DNA of 50,531 nt from a virus: IMG/VR virus record IMGVR_UViG_3300037247_000784, positions 1 to 50,531 of that record; one strand, written 5' to 3'. The translations under genes and the position numbers were made by a program. Shown piece by piece: positions 6,921 to 14,276 of this stretch; the first letter of the stretch is position 1; the number at the start of each line of letters is the position of its first letter. A model generated the notes under the pieces. That model saw only the letters and a list, made by a program, of their open reading frames with translations. It was not told where the DNA came from and did not search any database.

Positions 6921-8149
6921 TCTACGCTCACCTTCGGTTCCAAGGATACCACATCCAGCGGGTTGTTAAGCGTCCCCAACTCCTCGAGTTGTCGTTGCCA
7001 CTCCATAGGCTCCTCCTTAGTGTACCCTACAATAGTGGCTCTTAACCAGTGATTGTACTTTGACTGTGACGACGGGACGAGCCAATGCTGCTCGCTCCCC
7101 ATGTGGATGATGGAGGCCACCACGACATCCAGCAGGTCATTTACCGAACCCATAATGACGAAGTGCAGGAGCTCCTCCGGCCTCAGGCCCCACGGGGAGC
7201 GGCGCCCGTACATCGTCATGGTCTTGCGGGCTGTGGCGAACTGGTCGGTCAGCCGGATGAGCCCCAGGCGGAGATTCGGGAGGTTCTTGTCCACCCGGGA
7301 CGCTTTGATAAGCTGGAGGGACTCCGGCATGACGGCCGCCCAGTCGGGGTAGTACGTGCTGACGAGCTCCTCGCTCTCTCCACAGACCATCCACAAGAGG
7401 AACGCCACCGCCGCCTTCGAGTCAAGCTCCAGGTAGCTAGCGAACTCCTGCATGGGGCTCCTGCCCTCCTGGAGCCAGCGGGTAAGGGTAGGGTCGCGGG
7501 TGTAGTGGGCCAGAACCTTGAACAGGAGCCAGTCGTAGGTGAGAGTCCAACGACCCCAGCTTTTTATTTCGTCCGGGGTGCCCCGCATAATAGCCGTGTC
7601 GACCTGAGCGTTGTGGCGCACCAGGGGCATCCCCACCTCTCGGTAGAAGCGGGGGGCTTCTAGCGCCATCCCAGGCCCCACCACCGCACAGTCCAGTGCG
7701 TCCTTGAGGGGTGATTGGTCTCGGGCGACAGCCCGTCCCGTTGCGTACTCCAATGCGCCCATATCATGCACTACGTTAGAGAGCAGGGCGTTGCGGTCGT
7801 ACCCCCCTAGCCATTCGTCCAACGCCCCCATGAGCCGGCCAGTATCACGAGTAACGAGGGCGGGTGCTGTCCGCTCGGTTGTGAGGGCCTTACCCAGCAC
7901 GCTCTGGACGATGGGTTGGGACGTGATGGGGGGCCAATCGCGCATCATGAGGAGCCAGCCCTGGGCCTTCGTCGCTAGAGCCAGCTCGTTACGGGAGACG
8001 GCGATACCTACCGGAGTCTTGTCCACCTCTCCCCCCAGTACCTGAAGCCATTCCCCAAATTCCAGTAAGTCTTCTGGGGTCTGGACTACTCGGTGGGGCC
8101 ATCCTTGGAACCGTTCTTCGGCCGGCCCACCTGCTTGGTAGGGCGCCAC
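6917..8149 (-). CDS. Degenerate family A DNA polymerase-like protein
   Basis: Parts of this protein align by eye with exonuclease-polymerase proteins but lack catalytic residues. The segment TPEDLLEFGEWLQ at the start of the conserved part looks like the entry to a 3'-5' exonuclease domain. The stretch TYDWLLFKVLAHYTRDPTL mirrors polymerase motif A, with the metal-binding aspartate and the glutamate replaced. MYGRRSPWG and a later VIMGSVNDLL helix resemble the fingers-to-palm connection. The place of the motif C HDE has GYT. It could be a structural or regulatory partner of the active polymerase. The start is uncertain: GTG 8149 is proposed because the frame further upstream, open to 8383, reads as shadow of the 8086-8388 gene. 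A -1 frameshift from that gene is also possible. Confidence 0.5.
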   Translation of the reverse strand: MAPYQAGGPAEERFQGWPHRVVQTPEDLLEFGEWLQVLGGEVDKTPVGIAVSRNELALATKAQGWLLMMRDWPPITSQPIVQSVLGKALTTERTAPALVTRDTGRLMGALDEWLGGYDRNALLSNVVHDMGALEYATGRAVARDQSPLKDALDCAVVGPGMALEAPRFYREVGMPLVRHNAQVDTAIMRGTPDEIKSWGRWTLTYDWLLFKVLAHYTRDPTLTRWLQEGRSPMQEFASYLELDSKAAVAFLLWMVCGESEELVSTYYPDWAAVMPESLQLIKASRVDKNLPNLRLGLIRLTDQFATARKTMTMYGRRSPWGLRPEELLHFVIMGSVNDLLDVVVASIIHMGSEQHWLVPSSQSKYNHWLRATIVGYTKEEPMEWQRQLEELGTLNNPLDVVSLEPKVSVE

Positions 8150-8388
8150 ACCTGGTACATCTCCACCCACGCCCTCTTCTGTTTGGGCGTCACTACCGCC
8201 TCCCCGCCCTCCTCCTCGATTAGGTCGGCTAGGGCTATCATGTTCATCAACTGCACCAGGAACTTCTGGAGTTTCTGCTGCATCGTGTACTCGCTCTTCA
8301 GATAATTGTTGCGCGCCCAGTTCAACCGGGTGCTGGCGGTTGGCCACTTGTTTGGGTCGCTGTCGCCGTCTGCGTTTTGCCATGTCAT
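8086..8388 (-). CDS. 100-aa helical protein overlapping the polymerase-like gene
   Basis: ATG 8388 is preceded by GGGAGATGCG, a good ribosome site. The product is helix-rich and ends in a basic tail. Its last codons overlap the open frame of the polymerase-like gene, which is in the -1 frame relative to it. The recognisable part of that neighbour begins almost exactly at this gene's stop. No family is recognised. Confidence 0.55.
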   Translation of the reverse strand: MTWQNADGDSDPNKWPTASTRLNWARNNYLKSEYTMQQKLQKFLVQLMNMIALADLIEEEGGEAVVTPKQKRAWVEMYQVWRPTKQVGRPKNGSKDGPTE

Positions 8389-8398
8389 CGCATCTCCC

Positions 8399-8635
8399 TT
8401 AGAGGCCGGCTTGGTCTGCGGGTAGCTTCCTGAACTGGAATCCACCCTTCTTCACCAGGGTGGCGAATGCGGAGCCGATGGAGTCGGCGAACATGAAGTC
8501 CAGCACTACGTCCCCCGGAACTGCGTCATATTCGTAGAAGCTATCTTCCCCGAACTGGACGACCAGCCGGGCCGTCTCCCGCTCGTACTTCACGGACAAT
8601 AGTGCTTGTGAGACTACCGGTAAAAACTTAGCCAC
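8399..8635 (-). CDS. KTSC domain protein
   Basis: The 78-aa protein consists of one KTSC domain. It has an SQALLSVKYE start, an LVVQFGEDSFYEYDAVP strand pair and a DSIGSAFATLVKKG segment near the position of the lysine-threonine-serine-cysteine-like signature. KTSC domains occur in phage and bacterial proteins and as tails of larger enzymes; their role is thought to be nucleic-acid or protein binding. GTG 8635 follows GGAGGTGCCTC. Confidence 0.75.
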   Translation of the reverse strand: MAKFLPVVSQALLSVKYERETARLVVQFGEDSFYEYDAVPGDVVLDFMFADSIGSAFATLVKKGGFQFRKLPADQAGL

Positions 8636-8672
8636 GAGGCACCTCCTTTCCTTACCTAGAACGCCCGGAAAC

Positions 8673-8975
8673 CTATTGTGTTACACTCGGGTTTTCAGAG
8701 GGGAACAGCTCCTCAAGCTCGGCGAGGGTGTCGTCGCCTACAACGTAGCTGATTTGGTTCTCCTCAATCAGTTCGGGCGGGCGGGCCGCAAGACTGACTA
8801 ACAATGCCCGTTGTCGCTTGAGTGCTTTTACCGCACCTATGGCCCAGCGCAGGATGTCCTCGTACCGGCACAGAGCGTCCTGACAGGACGCGCAAGGTTC
8901 CTCACATGCGATGCACGCACAGTCAGTATCGAAGCTTGCCAGCAGCGCCTTGGCCCTGTCAATGCTGTCTTTCAT
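8673..8975 (-). CDS. 100-aa cysteine-rich protein
   Basis: Residues 18-37 hold a dense cysteine cluster (CACIAC, then CASC and C), enough for one or two zinc ions, followed by an alanine-rich helix and an acidic tail. ATG 8975 overlaps the upstream TGA. No family is recognised. Confidence 0.55.
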   Translation of the reverse strand: MKDSIDRAKALLASFDTDCACIACEEPCASCQDALCRYEDILRWAIGAVKALKRQRALLVSLAARPPELIEENQISYVVGDDTLAELEELFPSENPSVTQ

Positions 8976-9586
8976 CAGTCATCCTCCTGAGGGTCAACCT
9001 CATGGGCCTCCCCCTCCACCACGTCGGGGCCGGTAAGGGGCGGCACCTCCTCCTCAATAAGGCCCAAGTTGAGAAGGTCACGGCGACTCTGTTCCGAGAT
9101 TTCCTTGCCCGCGTTGTGCATGGAGAGGGCCATTCTTTGTCCCAGTGTTAGGTGGGTAATGATGGCCTCACCCTCGAGCCTCCGCACGTCCTTCAAGTGG
9201 CCCTGGGCCTTCATCATCATCTCAACGATGCGGGCCTGGACGGTCTGGTTCTCCACGTCCACAGTGAACTTCTCACCGCAGCCGGGGCACTTTACCGGAA
9301 TGGGTTTCACACCGTGCATCAGCCGGCGGATGGCATCCGGCAGTTCCTCCTCCACACCCTTGAGCCGCTGGGCAACAGCCTCATGGACGCTGCCAATCGT
9401 CTCGTCGTAGGCTTTGCGGAAGGCTTCCTCTTCCCGGTGCCAGCGCGCGATGCGCCGGTTCGAGAGACCTAGGACTCTACGCGCTTCAGCCTCAGTACCA
9501 GTCTCAGCGTACTTCTGGAGGTACTCCCGCTGAGCAGGGAGCAGGCCGTCTGGCCCACGGGTAATGGGCTCCTTACCTCTAGTCAT
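8975..9586 (-). CDS. HTH protein, terminase small subunit-like candidate
   Basis: Residues 17-55 form a helix-turn-helix of the kind found at the N-terminus of phage terminase small subunits: YLQKYAETGTEAEARRVLGL followed by a recognition helix NRRIARWH. Residues about 90-110 hold a zinc-ribbon pair (CPGC). The rest is helical with an acidic tail. Terminase small subunits bind the packaging site and recruit the large subunit, which here lies 37 kb away on the other strand (46326-48110). That separation makes the assignment tentative; a transcription factor is the alternative. Confidence 0.5.
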   Translation of the reverse strand: MTRGKEPITRGPDGLLPAQREYLQKYAETGTEAEARRVLGLSNRRIARWHREEEAFRKAYDETIGSVHEAVAQRLKGVEEELPDAIRRLMHGVKPIPVKCPGCGEKFTVDVENQTVQARIVEMMMKAQGHLKDVRRLEGEAIITHLTLGQRMALSMHNAGKEISEQSRRDLLNLGLIEEEVPPLTGPDVVEGEAHEVDPQEDD

Positions 9587-9804
9587 TGGGTACCTTCAGC
9601 GAATCCCTCAGCGTGGCCCTCCTCGAAGGACTCCGTGGCTACCGTGTCCTCGAGGAATTCTATAAGGCGTTCGACTTCGCGCCAGCAGTCCCCTATGGTA
9701 GGGCCAGAGCCCCCACCAGCGCCTCGGGATTTTCTGTCCCCGGCCGCGAGTAGCCTCTCAATAGCTTCAATAAGGTCTCGTCGTGGGTCTCTGACAATCG
9801 GCAT
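9583..9804 (-). CDS. 73-aa hypothetical protein
   Basis: ATG 9804 follows GAGGAGGACTAT, a strong ribosome site. The product has a helical start (DLIEAIERLLAAG), a glycine-rich linker and an acidic helical end. It overlaps the HTH gene by four bases. No family is recognised. Confidence 0.55.
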   Translation of the reverse strand: MPIVRDPRRDLIEAIERLLAAGDRKSRGAGGGSGPTIGDCWREVERLIEFLEDTVATESFEEGHAEGFAEGTQ

Positions 9805-9814
9805 ATAGTCCTCC

Positions 9815-9964
9815 TCAAGGGTGTCCGTTGCGCCAGAAGGTGACCCATCCTGCCAGAATGGAAAGCTTGTACCACACACGGGCCTTTAACCCATCCTCTT
9901 GGGGACACGACCCGGGCCAGTGACGCCGGCCGCAGACAATGTGCAGGGGTGGTGTGTGCTCCAT
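9815..9964 (-). CDS. 49-aa hypothetical protein
   Basis: ATG 9964 overlaps the TAA of the preceding gene, which supports translation by coupling. The product is rich in tryptophan, histidine and proline, with two cysteines. No function can be proposed. Confidence 0.4.
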   Translation of the reverse strand: MEHTPPLHIVCGRRHWPGSCPQEDGLKARVWYKLSILAGWVTFWRNGHP

Positions 9965-10158
9965 TATTTCCCCTGCTCCTTCTCTATGAATTCCGTCATG
10001 TCTACCCGCCAAAAAATGCGCCTATCGCCAACCTGGATAAGAAAGGTAGGAGCCGTACAGTAAGCGACAACCTGGCCCTCGTGTATGGTCATGCCTGGCC
10101 CTATGCTGTTGAAGCAGCGCACCTTCCTCCCAATACTTTCTTGTGGGTGGTTACTCAC
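9964..10158 (-). CDS. 64-aa hypothetical protein after the polymerase gene
   Basis: GTG 10158 lies behind GGAGGTACATA and overlaps the last codons of the DNA polymerase gene, so a longer frame running into that gene was rejected. The product is strand-rich (VAYCTAPTFLIQVGDRRIFW), like a small barrel. No family is recognised. Confidence 0.55.
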   Translation of the reverse strand: MSNHPQESIGRKVRCFNSIGPGMTIHEGQVVAYCTAPTFLIQVGDRRIFWRVDMTEFIEKEQGK

Positions 10159-12802
10159 TATGTACCTCCAAATCTCCAAAACTCCTCCCGTATTGTACCT
10201 CCACAGGGATGGCCCACGCAAGTCGCTTGCCCGATGATAGGATGGTGTTGCGCGCCACGTCCTCCCATAACTCCTTGATGGCGGCCCCAGCCACTTCAAG
10301 CCGGTCTTCCGGGGCGTAGGACATAAGACTGTCGTGCATTTCGAGCACAGGTTCAATGTACGACGCCAACTCCCTCTCAGTGGCGATGTGCGCTAGAGAA
10401 TGGAGGTCATGTGCCCCACCCTGGATGGGCATGTTGTATCCCTGGCGGATGGCCCCCTCCAAGTCCCCACGGTACCTTAGAGCCGCCAAGAGGGGCACCT
10501 CAGCGAAGTGTCGCCGGCGCCCAAAGCGGTTAGCGACCGACCCATCCCGGAACATCTCTTCACGAATGCGGATGAAGTACGGCCCCATCGAAGGGAAGAC
10601 GTACTGTACATAGTGCGCTAGGAGGGGCGATGCCTCCTCCTTCGAGCATCCTAGACGTTGCGCAGCGCCTTCAGCCGTCAGACCGTAGTTCATACCAAAA
10701 ACGAAGGTCTTACCGCGGTCACGCACGTCCTTGTATTTGTCCCTCCAGTCTTCCAGGGAAATAGTCTCGTCCACAATTTTCTGGGGAAACTTACTGGAGA
10801 CCCCTAACTTACAGAGCTCCCGGGCGACGTAGGCATGGATGTCATTTCCCTCCATCAGCAACTGGAGGAGTGTCTCATCCCCCGTCTCATACGCCATGAC
10901 CCAGACCTCCGCCTGGCTCCAGTCGGCGTTGAGTAGCCCGTAGCCCGGAGGGGCGCCTAGCATAGCGCGGAGGGCGTCCTCGGAGTGGATGTCGTATTCA
11001 TCGGACTGAATCTCCACCTCCTTGGGTAGATTCATAAGGTTGGGTTCTTCGCAGGCGAAGCGCCCAGTGGCGGCGCGCGCGGAGTTCCAACGAGCGTGGA
11101 TTCTGCCATCAGCACGGATGTGGGTACGGAACCCCCCACCCTCACCCCCGTCTAAGTAGGTACTCGACAGCTTCTCATCAGTACGGATGTCGATGAGTAG
11201 GGGAAGGACAGGGTGAGGCGCCCTCTCGTTCAGCTCCCTTAGGGCAGCGGCCGATGTTTTGGCGTGGGCAGGGGTGCAGGGGCTACTCAGCTTCCGGCAC
11301 TTGTCGCACTCCTTGACAGCCCCGTCGGTTACTTCATTGGTTAGGGGGAGCCCCAGGTCTTCAAAGACGAGCTTCTGGACGTGCTGGTAGTGCGTGGGGT
11401 GCTCCACCACCCGACCTACCGTCTCATTCAACTCCTCCTTCTTCTCCTTTAGGTGCGCCTTGTAGTACCGGCAGAGCTTGTCGAAGGCTTCTTGGTCGAT
11501 GTAGACACCCCGCTCCTCCAGTTTCGTAGCGCAGCGGATGAGGGGGATGCTGATGTTTTTGTACACCCAGTCGGTTCCTTCGTCCTGCACTTTGGGATGG
11601 AGCAAGGGGACAAGAGTCTGCACCACATCGACATCCGCTCCTCCGTATTCCCACAATTCCTGGTCGGGTACTGTCCACATTCGGGATTTCATTCCAACCA
11701 GCGCCGCTTCGTAGTACGGAATATCTGTCCAATAGGCGGTGAGTGCCGTGAGGTTAGCAGGGCTCACCTCCGACAGAAGGGAGGAGAGCAGCCGGGTGTC
11801 GTGCCGCACGTTGTTGACGTAGAAACCAAGGGCAGTCCTGACTGTCACTACTGCCTCGTCAGGCCGGCGCTCCAACATCCGTAGGTCGAACCCGATATTC
11901 TGTCCCGCCTTAGGCTTGTCGGAACGGAGGATTTCGTCGAGGATAGCGTAGACCTCTTCAAACTCGGCGTCCGGCCAGTAGGGGACGGGACACCACTCCG
12001 TCTCCGGCACTTCCTTGCGGTTCTTACCCCGCCCCTTCGTCTTCATGACGGTGCGCTCACCCCGGTGGAGAATAGGAACACTGTAACCCACTCCCTCCCG
12101 GGGGGAGAAGCTCACACACAGTAGCTCAGAGTCCATCCATGAAAGTCCCGTCGTCTCCGTATCGAGGGAGAAGAACTCTACATCTGGCCCAAGTAGGATG
12201 TCCCGTAGTGCCCGCAGCTCCTCCAGGGTGGTGATGCCCATGTAGGAACCCAGCGATTCGTCGGCGCCCCCGGCGTCAGCAATGCGCTTGGCCTTACGGA
12301 AGTGGGAGATGACCAACGCCACCTCCCGCCAATTTCCGCGCATTATGTAGCTTGGATGGTACGTGCAAATTATCGGTATGCCCGGGAGCTCGTCGTTGTA
12401 CAGAGTGAAGCCCATTACCGAGCCGACTGTGACGCCCGGGCGGTAGAGGGAACGGATGGCGGCGCCTCCCAGCGCCACGATGACTGTAGGGTTGAGCTCC
12501 CGCAGCTCCTCAATGAGGTGCGGGTGGCAGGCATCCACCTCCGCCGGCTTGGGGTTCCGCTTGCCCCAGCAGCGTGTGGCGTTGGTGTGGAAGACCTTGT
12601 ACTGGTCGATGCCGGCCGCCCACTGGATGACGTGCAGCACCCGGCCGGCCTTACCCACAAAGGGCCGGTTCTTCTCGTCCTCAAACTGTCCCGGCCCCTC
12701 GCCCACGAATGCTATCTTAGCGTCCCTGACTCCGGCGCCCTGGACAATACGGCGCCTCGTTTTTACGAGGGCGGGACAGCGGGCACAATCACGAGTGGTC
12801 AC
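10151..12802 (-). CDS. Family A DNA polymerase fused to Fe-S uracil-DNA glycosylase
   Basis: The 883-aa protein has three enzymes in a row. Residues 1-165 are a family 4-type uracil-DNA glycosylase: four cysteines at 6, 9, 78 and 92 match the iron-sulphur ligands, GEGPG 34-38 with ED 41-42 matches motif A, and HPSY 149-152 matches motif B. Residues 205-395 are a 3'-5' exonuclease (DTE 214-216, GQNIGFD 300-306, YGGAD 386-390). Residues 415-883 are the polymerase: motif A aspartate 627 and glutamate 632, motif B R694, K698, F702 and Y706, and motif C HDS 823-825 where most relatives have HDE. A CDKC insert near 500 may bind zinc. It is presumably the replicative polymerase, with uracil removal or sensing attached. 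GTG 12802 overlaps the upstream TGA. Confidence 0.92.
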   Translation of the reverse strand: MTTRDCARCPALVKTRRRIVQGAGVRDAKIAFVGEGPGQFEDEKNRPFVGKAGRVLHVIQWAAGIDQYKVFHTNATRCWGKRNPKPAEVDACHPHLIEELRELNPTVIVALGGAAIRSLYRPGVTVGSVMGFTLYNDELPGIPIICTYHPSYIMRGNWREVALVISHFRKAKRIADAGGADESLGSYMGITTLEELRALRDILLGPDVEFFSLDTETTGLSWMDSELLCVSFSPREGVGYSVPILHRGERTVMKTKGRGKNRKEVPETEWCPVPYWPDAEFEEVYAILDEILRSDKPKAGQNIGFDLRMLERRPDEAVVTVRTALGFYVNNVRHDTRLLSSLLSEVSPANLTALTAYWTDIPYYEAALVGMKSRMWTVPDQELWEYGGADVDVVQTLVPLLHPKVQDEGTDWVYKNISIPLIRCATKLEERGVYIDQEAFDKLCRYYKAHLKEKKEELNETVGRVVEHPTHYQHVQKLVFEDLGLPLTNEVTDGAVKECDKCRKLSSPCTPAHAKTSAAALRELNERAPHPVLPLLIDIRTDEKLSSTYLDGGEGGGFRTHIRADGRIHARWNSARAATGRFACEEPNLMNLPKEVEIQSDEYDIHSEDALRAMLGAPPGYGLLNADWSQAEVWVMAYETGDETLLQLLMEGNDIHAYVARELCKLGVSSKFPQKIVDETISLEDWRDKYKDVRDRGKTFVFGMNYGLTAEGAAQRLGCSKEEASPLLAHYVQYVFPSMGPYFIRIREEMFRDGSVANRFGRRRHFAEVPLLAALRYRGDLEGAIRQGYNMPIQGGAHDLHSLAHIATERELASYIEPVLEMHDSLMSYAPEDRLEVAGAAIKELWEDVARNTILSSGKRLAWAIPVEVQYGRSFGDLEVHSE

Positions 12803-13158
12803 TGAGGGCGCTTCCTCATCAAGTTAAACCAGCCCACTTCCATTACTATGTACGTCTGAGCGCCCTTCCCACGCCCAGGCTTTGTTCTGAGGACAACCAT
12901 TGGAATAGGGCGGTCGCTGCTACCCAAACGCCGAAGCTCCTCTGTGGCCAAAGTCGCCTTGCCAATTTGCTCCATTCCCTCCACGAGGTAGTCAGGCACA
13001 CCCGAACGGTGCTTGACCTGAGCAATGTACCCATCACACAACACGTCTACATCCCCCGGGCCGTGCCACTCACCGGCGTGAAGGCGCCGCCCCCCGAGGA
13101 TGCGCGCTACTTCGCGCTCTGCTTCCTTTGACTGGGCGACTGTGCTACGTTTACTCAT
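12799..13158 (-). CDS. Holliday junction resolvase-like PD-(D/E)XK nuclease
   Basis: The 119-aa protein shows the nuclease core of archaeal Hjc-like and phage resolvases: a glutamate in the first helix (SKEAEREVARILGG), GPGDVDV with the metal-binding aspartate, and QVKHR as the E/QxK element, here with glutamine. Such enzymes cut branched DNA during recombination and before packaging. It sits between the polymerase and Rad50-like genes and overlaps both by four bases. Confidence 0.7.
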   Translation of the reverse strand: MSKRSTVAQSKEAEREVARILGGRRLHAGEWHGPGDVDVLCDGYIAQVKHRSGVPDYLVEGMEQIGKATLATEELRRLGSSDRPIPMVVLRTKPGRGKGAQTYIVMEVGWFNLMRKRPQ

Positions 13159-13826
13159 GCTCTGTCCTCCTTTGAGCTCTTGAGTTGCTCCACCCGTCCG
13201 CCCGGGTGTACCATGTATGCTACATCAGCGGCGTCCAGGAGTTCATCCTCATGCGCAGTAAACAGCATCTGGAAGTTGAGGCGCCGGGTGGTTTCCTGCA
13301 ACATAGCACACAGTGCCGGGCGGAGGTCTGCACTGACTTGACTGAAAGGCTCATCGAGCATCAACAACGGACGCATCGCTGGCCGGCCTGAGAGCGCCAA
13401 CAGCAGCCGTAGCAGCACTGCCAGCACCTGGGCTACCGAACCGCCCTTTGCGCCCTTAATCCTTGTCCGTAGACCATCGGTAATGAGGGCGATGTCCATG
13501 CTGGCAGCACCTCTCTTCTTGGTGGATTCTAGGACAACCTCCATCTTCTTGTCGAACACAGCACTCAGACCCTGGCTCCCCAGGGCCGCCAGTGCCTGTT
13601 CGTAGCGGCCGCGCCAAGTGTTCTCCAATCGGTCGAGAACATCTCCGGCCTTTACCTTTATGTCCTTACGGGCTGCTAGCTCCGTCTTCTGCTGCTCGTG
13701 GGTCTGCTGCTGGGCTTCCAGCATCGTGGCCTGTCCCCGCCACTCACTGCACCGCTGGTGGATGGAGGACAGGGCAGACCGGAGCTCGCTAACCCCCGTG
13801 CTAATCGTCTGGGTCTGTTCGTCCAC
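13155..13826 (-). CDS. Rad50/SbcC-like ATPase, C-terminal half (split gene)
   Basis: The protein carries only the C-terminal ABC half of a Rad50/SbcC ATPase. A coiled-coil start is followed by the signature region KGGSVAQVLAVLLRL (about 128-142), the Walker B LLMLDEP (about 155-161) and the switch histidine in FTAHEDE (about 195). There is no Walker A; that lies in the product of 15405-16388. The two halves would have to pair, as the lobes do in Rad50. GTG 13826 with AGAGGG upstream is preferred; a TTG sits one codon earlier. It overlaps the preceding coiled-coil gene by 26 bases. Confidence 0.8.
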   Translation of the reverse strand: MDEQTQTISTGVSELRSALSSIHQRCSEWRGQATMLEAQQQTHEQQKTELAARKDIKVKAGDVLDRLENTWRGRYEQALAALGSQGLSAVFDKKMEVVLESTKKRGAASMDIALITDGLRTRIKGAKGGSVAQVLAVLLRLLLALSGRPAMRPLLMLDEPFSQVSADLRPALCAMLQETTRRLNFQMLFTAHEDELLDAADVAYMVHPGGRVEQLKSSKEDRA

Positions 13827-14058
13827 CAATACCCTCTACTTCCGCTCTGATGCCCACCAACGCTTCCGCCACGTCATCCATTATGTGGTTAGCTTCGGAG
13901 TTGAGCTGTGTCGGGTCAATGCCTAGGTTCTGTGCCTCTTCCTCCAGTTTGACGAGCTCCTCTTGGGCACTCTCCTGCTGACCCTCTAGCTTGGTCAAGT
14001 CCATACGTGCAGACTCAATGTCTTTCCGCAACTGGTCTACGGTAGGTGTGACACTCAT
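13801..14058 (-). CDS. Coiled-coil protein, probable middle piece of the split Rad50
   Basis: The 85-aa product has a heptad-like charged helix (about residues 6-42: VDQLRKDIESARMDL and a following LEEEAQ segment) and a second short helix. It is placed between the cysteine-rich gene and the Rad50 C-terminal half, where the coiled-coil arm of an intact Rad50 would be encoded. It overlaps both neighbours. Reading it as the arm fragment is inference from sequence type and position. Confidence 0.6.
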   Translation of the reverse strand: MSVTPTVDQLRKDIESARMDLTKLEGQQESAQEELVKLEEEAQNLGIDPTQLNSEANHIMDDVAEALVGIRAEVEGIGGRTDPDD

Positions 14059-14276
14059 GACCCCCCCTCCTCCAGCTTGACGATGACGAGCTCCCCTGGG
14101 GCACTCTCCTGATGAACCTCTATCTCCGCATGGTCATGGTCTTCCTTTGCGCAGACGCAACAGATGTCCAATTCGCATTGGGGGCAGGGCGTCAGGCATT
14201 CGGCACAGAATTCCCCCTGGCACCAACCACACTCTACCATTACATGCAGACAGGATTCACATGTCATACTAGTCAC
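14055..14276 (-). CDS. Cysteine-rich zinc-binding protein
   Basis: Within the first 45 residues there are about twelve cysteines in CxxC-type pairs (CESC, CGWC, CAEC, CPQC, CCVC), like a RING or double zinc-ribbon protein. A histidine/acidic tail follows. It lies between Mre11 and the Rad50 arm fragment and is coupled to both by four-base overlaps, so a role in that complex is possible but unproven. Confidence 0.6.
   Translation of the reverse strand: MTSMTCESCLHVMVECGWCQGEFCAECLTPCPQCELDICCVCAKEDHDHAEIEVHQESAPGELVIVKLEEGGS

Noticed and set aside
5941-6969. Long 342-codon plus-strand open frame
   Set aside because: It lies antisense to four packed leftward genes with ribosome sites and stop/start overlaps, and its protein is low in normal composition. 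Antisense open frames are common in this high-GC sequence.
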